Part shown: piece by piece, positions 1 through 5,361 of the stretch
How positions within the stretch are numbered: position 1 is the stretch's first letter
Layout of the letters: the number at the start of each line of letters is the position of its first letter
Assembly (NCBI GenBank): GCA_947459055.1
Contig: CANHCG010000127.1
Location: 1-5,924 of the forward strand
Length of the DNA: 5,924 nt
Source: Cytophagaceae bacterium
Lineage (GTDB): Bacteria; Bacteroidota; Bacteroidia; Cytophagales; Spirosomataceae
Direction of reading: 5' to 3'
The notes under the pieces: model-generated
What the model was told of the DNA's origin: nothing
The model's input: only the letters and a program-made list of their open reading frames with translations
The model's database searches: none
Program-made: the position numbers and the translations under genes

Positions 1-149
1 ACCACAAACAGCGAATAGGCCGTCGCCAAAACCGGATTTACGCCAAACAAATAAACCAACACGGGAACCGTTAAAATGGAACCTCCGCCACCGATTAATC
101 CTAGGGAAATGCCGATAAATAAGGAAGCCAAATAGCCGAATAATTCCAT
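1..149 (-). CDS. TauE/SafE-family membrane transporter, N-terminal part (runs off left edge)
   Basis: Only the first 49 codons are present; the gene continues beyond base 1. The peptide begins [10 protein letters not shown] and carries a first hydrophobic helix with the glycine-rich stretch [20 protein letters not shown] at residues 17-36, followed by a second helix starting near NPVLATAYS. This arrangement (short N-terminus, helix, GGGGS-h-hTVP motif) is typical of the TauE/SafE family of inner-membrane proteins. Members are proposed to export sulfite, sulfoacetate or related organosulfur anions, but many are uncharacterised, so the substrate here is unknown. The start is the ATG at 147-149 (minus strand), which leaves no N-terminal extension before the first helix. 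It lies 95 bp downstream of the tetR-like stop on the same strand. The leader in between holds possible regulatory sites, so it may have its own promoter rather than depend on read-through. The family call is fairly sure; the specific function is not. Confidence 0.85.
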   Translation of the reverse strand, partial: MELFGYLASLFIGISLGLIGGGGSILTVPVLVYLFGVNPVLATAYSLFV

Positions 150-167
150 GGGTAAGCGTTGTTATTT

Positions 168-197
168 GATGTGCAAATTTCGGCTAAGTTGCACATC
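168..197. repeat. 9-bp perfect inverted repeat in the TauE-gene leader
   Basis: GATGTGCAA at 168-176 is the exact reverse complement of TTGCACATC at 189-197, separated by 12 bases. It ends 19 bp upstream of the TauE-family start codon (minus strand). As RNA it would form a 9-bp stem with a 12-nt loop. No U-tract follows it on either strand, so it is not a classical intrinsic terminator. It could be an operator, a leader hairpin or the 3' end of the tetR transcript. The repeat is seen directly; its role is unknown. Confidence 0.55.
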
Positions 198-202
198 TAT
201 TT

Positions 203-218
203 CGTGATTTTTATCACA
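203..218. promoter_or_regulatory. Candidate CRP/FNR-family binding site upstream of the TauE-family gene
   Basis: CGTGATTTTTATCACA contains the perfect inverted repeat GTGAT-N4-ATCAC. It differs at one base from the E. coli CRP-type consensus TGTGA-N6-TCACA, and it also fits the FNR-type core TGAT-N4-ATCA. It is centred about 62 bp upstream of the TauE-family ATG. A weak -7-like sequence (GAAATTTG, minus strand, 181-174) would put the site near -42 of a transcript, the position of a class II activator. That promoter match has one mismatch and no clear -33 element. Which Crp-superfamily protein would bind is not known. Confidence 0.4.
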
Positions 219-244
219 TCCCAAAAAATTAGAGCTGTAAAAAA

Positions 245-916
245 TTATTTTAGCACCTTACTCACCAAATCCTTTAAAAATCCCTCGACATATCGGGCTT
301 TATTTTCACCGTTCGCATCGGTCAAGCGAGGTAAATGCATACTAAAAAATAACTGCGAATGCGCCGTCTCCACCAAGGTACTACTCAAGGAATGAGGATA
401 GGCATAGCTCGGATTTTTCGCCACAATAATTTCTGAAATTCGTGCGCAAAGTTCTTTGTAAGGCTTAAACACCTCATTGGAATTAATTTCCTTGACATCC
501 TTGACCAAATAGGCTTTGCTACTTTCGGAAATGACGATTTGGTGTAAGAATTTTTTATTGTAGTCCGACTGCCCCGCGCTTTCCGGCAAATCATCCGTTA
601 ATAATTCCACCAATCGGTCCAATTTCGCCTTAGGATCTGCCATCGGTTGCAACTGAAACACCACCAAATATTCCATGTACGACCAATACCAATTCAAAAT
701 ATACAACAACAAGCGATGCTTATTCTCAAAATAGCGATAAATCGTCGCCTCCGTCGTATTCATCTCCAGCGCTAATTTTTTAAACGTAAAAGCCTCAAAT
801 CCCAAACTGTAAATCAGGTCTATCGCGCTCTTCACCATTTGTTTCCCCAATTCCGTCCCCTCCGGATCTCGTACATAAATCCTCTCATTCACTCGAAAAC
901 TTAACGAATAATCCAT
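245..916 (-). CDS. TetR/AcrR-family transcriptional regulator
   Basis: A 223-residue DNA-binding regulator when started at the ATG at 914-916. An upstream TTG (935-937) would add seven residues (MSRKKAK), but it lies inside the predicted -7 promoter element, so the ATG is preferred. With that numbering, the N-terminal helix-turn-helix domain covers about residues 24-72. It contains the family pattern IDLIYSLGFEAFTFKKLA, then the turn and recognition helix with TEATIYRYFENKHRLL near residues 55-70. The remaining roughly 150 residues are a divergent helical ligand/dimerisation domain, rich in aromatics just after the HTH (LNWYWSYMEY), as usual for the family. The length is normal. It is transcribed divergently from the export operon at 1046-5358, and the palindromes between them suggest that it represses both itself and the operon until an unknown ligand binds. 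The family call is firm; repression of the operon is inferred from layout. Confidence 0.93.
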   Translation of the reverse strand: MDYSLSFRVNERIYVRDPEGTELGKQMVKSAIDLIYSLGFEAFTFKKLALEMNTTEATIYRYFENKHRLLLYILNWYWSYMEYLVVFQLQPMADPKAKLDRLVELLTDDLPESAGQSDYNKKFLHQIVISESSKAYLVKDVKEINSNEVFKPYKELCARISEIIVAKNPSYAYPHSLSSTLVETAHSQLFFSMHLPRLTDANGENKARYVEGFLKDLVSKVLK

Positions 917-934
917 CTTGGCTTTTTTTCTTGA

Positions 935-964
935 CAAAAATAATAATATAAATACTATCGCAAA
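935..964 (-). promoter_or_regulatory. Predicted promoter of the tetR-like gene (Bacteroidota -33/-7)
   Basis: Read on the minus strand, TTTG at 964-961 is followed after 18 bases by TATTTTTG at 942-935, an exact fit to the Bacteroidota -7 consensus TAnnTTTG with a -33-like TTTG. Transcription would begin near 927-931, giving a leader of roughly 11-15 nt before the ATG at 916. This argues against the upstream TTG as the start codon. Confidence 0.5.
942..961. promoter_or_regulatory. Candidate TetR operator, diverged copy (site 2)
   Basis: On the minus strand, 959-942 reads GATAGTATTTATATTATT. It matches 15 of 18 bases of the plus-strand sequence at 986-1003, which contains most of the perfect palindrome of site 1. 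It therefore looks like an inverted, imperfect second copy. It fills the spacer between the -33 and -7 elements of the tetR promoter, where a bound repressor would block transcription. Its centre (952) is 41 bp from that of site 1 (993). The surrounding DNA is very AT-rich, so some of the similarity could be chance. Confidence 0.4.
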
Positions 965-983
965 AGATATTTTAATATTATTG

Positions 984-1002
984 ATAATAGTATTACTATT
1001 AT
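984..1002. promoter_or_regulatory. Candidate TetR operator, perfect 19-bp palindrome (site 1)
   Basis: ATAATAGTATTACTATTAT has 9-bp perfectly complementary arms (984-992 and 994-1002) around a single central base at 993. Size and symmetry suit a TetR-family dimer. It sits immediately upstream of the operon's -7 element and covers the place where a -33 element would lie, so binding should exclude RNA polymerase. The arms contain G/C bases (AGTA/TACT), which makes this more than a plain AT run. The palindrome is observed; the assignment to the neighbouring TetR protein is inference. Confidence 0.6.
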
Positions 1003-1014
1003 TTAAAAAGTATG

Positions 1015-1022
1015 TAATTTTG
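1015..1022 (+). promoter_or_regulatory. Predicted -7 element of the export operon promoter
   Basis: TAATTTTG fits the Bacteroidota -7 consensus TAnnTTTG exactly and lies 23 bp before the ABC gene ATG, implying transcription from about 1026-1030 and a short leader. No TTTG or TTG is found at the expected -33 position, which is occupied by the 19-bp palindrome. The promoter may therefore be intrinsically weak or depend on other contacts. Confidence 0.45.
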
Positions 1023-1025
1023 CGA

Positions 1026-1039
1026 CTGAATCAATTCAG
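1026..1039. repeat. Short palindrome at the predicted transcription start of the operon
   Basis: CTGAATCAATTCAG is a perfect inverted repeat with 6-bp arms and a 2-bp centre. It falls at or just after the predicted start of transcription and ends 6 bp before the ABC gene ATG. It could be a further protein-binding site. The 2-base loop is too tight for a good RNA hairpin. Chance occurrence is possible. Confidence 0.4.
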
Positions 1040-1045
1040 CAAGAC

Positions 1046-2689
1046 ATGAAAACCAAAAGTCCTATCGAACGCATCCGCCTATTGGTTCTGGGGCACAAAA
1101 AAGAAGTCGTATCAATCTATCTATTTTCCATCTTATCCGGGGTTGTCAATTTGAGCCTTCCGCTCGGCGTACAGACAATCATCGGTTTGGTGATGGGAGC
1201 GACTATGGTGACGTCGATTTACGTCTTAATTTTTTTCGTTGTCCTGGGCGTGTTCTTCGTTGGTTTATTTCAAATAAATCAAATGCGAATTATCGAATCC
1301 ATACAGCAGCGGCTTTTCGCCTCCTATGCCTTCGATTTTGCTGAAAAACTTCCAAAATTGGATTTAAAATACATCGACCATTACTTCATGCCCGAAAAAG
1401 TAACCCGCTTTTTCGATGTGGTCAGTATACAAAAGGGTTTTGCGAAATTGCTATTAGATATCCCTATCGCAAGTGTTCAAATTATTTTAGGAATCCTTTT
1501 GCTTTCCCTCTATCATCCCCTATTCATCGTCTTAGGATTCGTCCTGCTCGTAGGATTGGGTTTAGTACTTTTCTACACGAGCAAAAAAGGAATCGAAACG
1601 AGTATTGAAGAATCTAATTACAAATATGCCGTAGCCGGATTTTTCAGTGAAATTGCTCGGACATTAAAATCATTTAAGTTCAATCAAGGCTCTACGCTGC
1701 ACACCGACAAAACAGATCATAGCGTCAGTGGGTACCTGCAGGCCCGAACCCAACACTTTCGAGTTTTACTTTTACAATACAAAACACTCATCGTTTTCAA
1801 GGTGAGTTTGACGATTTTAATGCTCACGTTAGGTACCTATTTATTGATTAACCAAGTCCTAAACATCGGCGAATTTATTGCCGCCGAAATCGTTATTTTA
1901 ATGGTGATATCAGCCGTCGAAAAACTAATCGTCAGCCTCGATAGTGCCTATGACGTCATGACGGGCTTAGAAAAATTAGCCAGCGTAACCGAATGCCCCG
2001 AGGAACGATCCGGTAAAATGGCCCTCGAAGCCCCCACTGGAATCGAAATATTAATGCAGGATTTTAGTTATTCATTTATCCCCAACAAGCCCGCGATTCA
2101 GTCAATCAATCTACATATCAAATCCGGTGAAAAAATCAGTATTTTAGGGCCGTCTGGCTCTGGAAAATCCCTGTTGCTCCGCATGATTACAGGAAATTAT
2201 CCAGATTTTGAAGGGATGCTTTTAATCAATAAAGTACCAATCCAAAACTATGAACTAAAAAGTCTTCGCCAAAAAACAGGCGTCCTGTTGCCCGGCCAAG
2301 AAATTTTTGGCGGAACGGTGTGGGAAAATATTAGTTTGGGCCAACAAAACATCAGCCCAACCCATATTTTAGCTAGGGCCACCGAACTAGGATTTGAAGA
2401 TTTCATCAGCCATTTTCCTTTAGGATTTGACAATATCCTCGAACCCATTGGTAAAAAAACACCTCAAACACTCATCAGAAAAATACTTTTGCTGCGCGCT
2501 TTGTGTGGGGAAAAAAGCCTATTGCTTTTAGAGGAGCCTTGGACGGGTTTACCAGAGGATATCGCACAAAAAGTTCGCCAATATTTGCTTGCGTTATCGC
2601 CTAAAACAACGGTGGTCGTCGTGACGAACCACCCGGACTTTATTTCAAAAACGGACCAACAAATCAGCCTATCCCATGGAAAAATATAA
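1046..2689 (+). CDS. ABC exporter half-transporter (TMD-NBD fusion, no peptidase domain, degenerate ATPase motifs)
   Basis: A 547-residue inner-membrane exporter subunit, expected to work as a homodimer that passes its substrate to the adaptor and channel encoded next. The N-terminal half has six likely membrane helices near residues 20-47, 54-77, 134-157, 158-178, 247-268 and 276-298. The nucleotide-binding domain follows from about 333. Walker A is intact (GPSGSGKS, 368-375). Walker B is SLLLLEE (491-497): the usual aspartate is glutamate, and the catalytic glutamate is kept. The Q-loop region (LLPGQEIFGGT, 414-424) has no glutamine at the usual place. The signature LSGGQ is replaced by KKTPQT (470-475). 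The H-loop reads VTNHP (526-530), with Asn where His is usual and His one position later. No C39 peptidase domain precedes the membrane domain, so cleavage of a leader peptide is not expected. From memory, related Bacteroidota proteins share such changes, so this may be a subfamily trait. The start ATG directly precedes the first amphipathic segment and follows the predicted promoter. The substrate is unknown. Confidence 0.93.
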   Translation: MKTKSPIERIRLLVLGHKKEVVSIYLFSILSGVVNLSLPLGVQTIIGLVMGATMVTSIYVLIFFVVLGVFFVGLFQINQMRIIESIQQRLFASYAFDFAEKLPKLDLKYIDHYFMPEKVTRFFDVVSIQKGFAKLLLDIPIASVQIILGILLLSLYHPLFIVLGFVLLVGLGLVLFYTSKKGIETSIEESNYKYAVAGFFSEIARTLKSFKFNQGSTLHTDKTDHSVSGYLQARTQHFRVLLLQYKTLIVFKVSLTILMLTLGTYLLINQVLNIGEFIAAEIVILMVISAVEKLIVSLDSAYDVMTGLEKLASVTECPEERSGKMALEAPTGIEILMQDFSYSFIPNKPAIQSINLHIKSGEKISILGPSGSGKSLLLRMITGNYPDFEGMLLINKVPIQNYELKSLRQKTGVLLPGQEIFGGTVWENISLGQQNISPTHILARATELGFEDFISHFPLGFDNILEPIGKKTPQTLIRKILLLRALCGEKSLLLLEEPWTGLPEDIAQKVRQYLLALSPKTTVVVVTNHPDFISKTDQQISLSHGKI

Positions 2690-3983
2690 ATCATTCGCCC
2701 ATATTTATCGGCAAGGGAAAAGTACGGAAATTAAACCGTGGTTGACCGCTTTTTTACTCCTAATCGCCGCCATCATTTTCCTTCCATGGACACAAAATAT
2801 ACGTTCCAAAGGAAACATTACCAGTCTTTTCCAAGAGCAAAGACCCCAAAAAGTCTATAGCCCGATTGCCGGAAAAATCAGCCGCTGGTGGGTAAAAGAA
2901 GGCGATTTTGTCAAAAAAGGAGATACCTTGGCCAAAATCACCGAGATCAAAGAAGACTATTTAGACCCTAATTTAGTCCCAAGAACGCAAGAACAATTAA
3001 ACGCGAAAAAGAGCTATTTGGAGTTTTATGAAAAAAAGGTAGAGGCTAATCAAGCGCAAATTGCCAACTTGAAATCTTCCAAAACGATTAAACTCGAACA
3101 ATTAAGTAATAAAATAACCCAACTAAACCAAAAGCTTGTCGGTGAAAAAGCCGAACTCGATGCAGCGACCAACGAAGCCAATTTAATCAAGGATCAATTC
3201 GAACGAAACCGAAAAATGTTCCAAGAAGGCCTCATTTCACAAACGCAGTTCCAACAACGAAATGCCGCCGCTCAAAACGCCTTAGCTAAAAAAACCATTG
3301 CCGAAAACAAAATCAATCAAACCCAGCAGGATTTGCGCAATGCGGCCATCGAACAAGGTGCCATCGAACAAGAATACAACGAAAAAATAAATAAAGCAGA
3401 AAGCGAACGTTTTCAAAGCCTTAGCCAGATCGAAACCGGGAAAGGGGATGTCGCGAAACTAGAAAATCAAGTCACCAATTACACGATCCGAAATGGTATG
3501 TATTACATCATGGCCACACAGGACGGCCAGATCATTCGGGCACAAAAAGCCGGAATCGGGGAAATCATCAAGGATGGAGAGGAGCTTTTAACGGTCGTGC
3601 CAACAGGCAATCGCTATGCGGTCGAAATGTTTGTCCGCCCCGTCGATTTACCACTTCTTCACCCTGGCCAATCCGTTCGATTTATTTTCGACGGATTTCC
3701 CGCCATCATTTTTGCAGGTGGCTGGCCCAACCAAAGTTTCGGTACCTTCGCTGGAAAAATTTTAGCGGTCGAAAATACCATTAACGACAACGGCCTTTTC
3801 CGTGTCATCGTGGTGGAAGATCCCGAATCTAAAAAATGGCCCCCTCAGATTAAAATTGGTGCCGGCGCCCAAGGGATCGCCCTCCTCAATGACGTGCCTT
3901 TATGGTATGAACTTTGGCGAAATATCAATGGTTTCCCGGCTGATTTTTACCAGGTCAACAAAGAGAAAAAAAATGAAAAATAA
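2676..3983 (+). CDS. HlyD/MFP-family periplasmic adaptor of the tripartite exporter
   Basis: A 435-residue membrane-fusion protein that links the ABC transporter to the outer-membrane channel. After a short cytoplasmic N-terminus comes a single membrane anchor (about 21-38). The first half of a lipoyl/biotinyl-like domain follows (57-90, VYSPIAGKISRWWVKEGDFVKKGDTL). A long coiled-coil hairpin rich in Gln, Lys, Glu and Ala spans about 103-270. The second lipoyl half is at about 275-308 (MATQDGQIIRAQKAGIGEIIKDGEELLTVVP), then a beta-barrel/membrane-proximal region to the C-terminus. At the hairpin tip, R177, M181 and S188 fit the R-x3-L-x6-S TolC-docking pattern of AcrA/MacA-type adaptors, with Met for Leu, in FERNRKMFQEGLIS. 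Its ATG lies inside the end of the ABC gene (14-bp overlap), with no ribosome-binding sequence, so translational coupling is likely. Length and layout are normal for the family. Confidence 0.94.
   Translation: MEKYKSFAHIYRQGKSTEIKPWLTAFLLLIAAIIFLPWTQNIRSKGNITSLFQEQRPQKVYSPIAGKISRWWVKEGDFVKKGDTLAKITEIKEDYLDPNLVPRTQEQLNAKKSYLEFYEKKVEANQAQIANLKSSKTIKLEQLSNKITQLNQKLVGEKAELDAATNEANLIKDQFERNRKMFQEGLISQTQFQQRNAAAQNALAKKTIAENKINQTQQDLRNAAIEQGAIEQEYNEKINKAESERFQSLSQIETGKGDVAKLENQVTNYTIRNGMYYIMATQDGQIIRAQKAGIGEIIKDGEELLTVVPTGNRYAVEMFVRPVDLPLLHPGQSVRFIFDGFPAIIFAGGWPNQSFGTFAGKILAVENTINDNGLFRVIVVEDPESKKWPPQIKIGAGAQGIALLNDVPLWYELWRNINGFPADFYQVNKEKKNEK
3345..3374 (+). repeat. 15-bp in-frame tandem duplication in the adaptor coiled coil
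   Basis: Two adjacent 15-base units (3345-3359 and 3360-3374), beginning GCCATCGAACAAG, are identical over their first 13 bases. They encode AIEQG-AIEQE at residues 224-233 of the adaptor. Identity at the codon level suggests a fairly recent slippage or duplication, since the rest of the coiled coil is not repeated at DNA level. Five residues is not a multiple of the heptad, so the change would shift the coiled-coil register unless compensated. Confidence 0.6.
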
Positions 3984-5358
3984 CGTTTTTTTATTACTCT
4001 TTTTGGCGCATGTAAGCATAGGACAGACGAAAATTCTGCATCCAGAGGCTTATTTGCAAATTGTGCGCAACTACCATCCTCTCGCTAAACAGGCGAGCAT
4101 TGGCATCCAAAAATCAGAAGCACAAATCTTGCAAGCGCGAGGGGCATTTGACCCTATACTAAGTCATTACAGTGCTCAAAAAACATTGGATGGGAAAAAC
4201 TATTTTACCAGCCAAAACCCCGAACTCAGCATTCCTACCTGGTATGGAATTGAACTCAGCGCAGGAAGTCAAAACTTACTTGGAAATCGGACCGATCCTA
4301 GCCAAACCCTGGGCCAAATTCAATATTATGGCCTACTTGTTCCCCTGGGGAAAAACCTGCTCATCGATAAGCGGCGGGCGGCGCTCCAACAAGCCAAACT
4401 CATGAATAAAATGGCTTATGAAACCCAACGAAGCATGCTCAACGACTTGCTCATGGATGCCATGGAAGCCTATTGGTCCTGGGTAAAAAGCTATCGAGTC
4501 TTGCAAATCGTTCAGAAAAATAGAGATATTGCGACCCTGCGGGTGGATTTCGTCAAACGTATGGTCGCCCTCGGCGAACGCCCGGCCGTCGATACGCTCG
4601 AAGCCCTGACGCAGCAACAATCCTTCGAAAATGCCTTTCAAGCCAAATTACTTGAATTTGACAATGCCGGCCTCGACCTTTCTGTGTTTCTATGGCAAGA
4701 AAACAATACGCCCGTGATGCTAGAGAAAGACGTTTTCCCGGGAGAACTTGATCAGGCATTTGGACTTTTGGCACAATTCGATTTACAATTACCCTCCTTG
4801 CTTGAAAAAGCGAATAGCAATCATCCCGAATTAAATGCTTACCAATTTAAAATCGACGCACTAAATGTCGAGAAAAAATTAAAATTTCAAGGGCTTTTAC
4901 CCAAACTCGACCTCAGCTATCAGCGCCTTAGTCATGAAGGCTCGCCAATTGATGCGAGCTCCTGGCTCAATAATAATTTTTACTATGGCCTTAAGTTCGA
5001 AATGCCCCTGCGCTTATCACAAGGAAGGGCGGAATACCAACAAGCCAAATTAAAGGTCCAAGAAGAAAGTCTCAACCAATCCCAAAAAAAACAACAAATT
5101 CAAGTCAAAATAGGTCGTTATTTCAATCAATTTGAGAGCCTCCGCAGACAAATCGAGACGCAAGAAAAAGCCACTACAAACTATTTCGCCCTGGTCAAAG
5201 CGGAAGAAACCCGCTTCGCCCAAGGCGAATCATCATTATTTTTAATCAATAGTCGGGAAACCAAAGCCATGGAGGCCGCCGAAAAATTAACTGACCTCAA
5301 GGCTTATCTATTCAAAACCATTTACGCGCTGCAGGCCAGCGCGGGGGTCTTGATGTAG
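3973..5358 (+). CDS. TolC-family outer-membrane channel protein
   Basis: A 461-residue outer-membrane efflux protein, the exit duct of the system. The start is the ATG at 3973, preceded by a purine-rich stretch (AAAGAGAAA), which opens a signal peptide MKNNVFLLLFLAHVSIG with likely cleavage after Gly17. The frame is open back to an ATG at 3802, but that stretch lies within the adaptor gene and would bury the signal peptide, so it is rejected. Two TolC repeats are visible. The first has YYGLLVPLGKNLLIDKRRAALQQAKL (about 118-143) followed by the helical stretch with GERPAVDTLEA (201-211). The second has YYGLKFEMPLRLSQGRAEYQQAKL (about 337-360) followed by a helix with GESSLFLINSRE (418-429). 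No lipobox cysteine is present, so it is probably not lipidated. It overlaps the adaptor gene by 11 bp and closes the operon; its stop is 3 bp from the convergent oxidoreductase gene. Confidence 0.93.
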   Translation: MKNNVFLLLFLAHVSIGQTKILHPEAYLQIVRNYHPLAKQASIGIQKSEAQILQARGAFDPILSHYSAQKTLDGKNYFTSQNPELSIPTWYGIELSAGSQNLLGNRTDPSQTLGQIQYYGLLVPLGKNLLIDKRRAALQQAKLMNKMAYETQRSMLNDLLMDAMEAYWSWVKSYRVLQIVQKNRDIATLRVDFVKRMVALGERPAVDTLEALTQQQSFENAFQAKLLEFDNAGLDLSVFLWQENNTPVMLEKDVFPGELDQAFGLLAQFDLQLPSLLEKANSNHPELNAYQFKIDALNVEKKLKFQGLLPKLDLSYQRLSHEGSPIDASSWLNNNFYYGLKFEMPLRLSQGRAEYQQAKLKVQEESLNQSQKKQQIQVKIGRYFNQFESLRRQIETQEKATTNYFALVKAEETRFAQGESSLFLINSRETKAMEAAEKLTDLKAYLFKTIYALQASAGVLM

Positions 5359-5361
5359 GTT

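Noticed and set aside
159..395. Plus-strand open frame of 78 codons antisense to the end of the tetR-like gene
   Set aside because: It overlaps the TetR coding frame and its leader, has no recognisable domain, and its composition looks like out-of-frame translation.
385..594. Minus-strand frame of 69 codons inside the tetR-like gene
   Set aside because: It is an alternative frame of a well-supported TetR protein and shows no domain.
951..994. 8-bp inverted repeat AATACTAT (951-958) and ATAGTATT (987-994) as a large hairpin
   Set aside because: It is better explained as corresponding half-sites of the two inverted operator copies than as an RNA structure, since it lies upstream of both predicted transcription starts.
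2248..2694. Two minus-strand frames antisense to the ABC ATPase domain
   Set aside because: The plus strand encodes conserved Walker motifs across this stretch; the antisense peptides resemble nothing and have no promoter or start signals.
3802..3972. 57-codon N-terminal extension of the TolC-like frame
   Set aside because: It lies wholly within the adaptor coding region and would place the signal peptide internally; the ATG at 3973 is followed at once by a good signal peptide.
4172..4774. Three open frames (one plus, two minus) inside the tolC-like gene
   Set aside because: They coincide with conserved TolC repeat sequence in the main frame and look like shadows in a locally GC-richer part.
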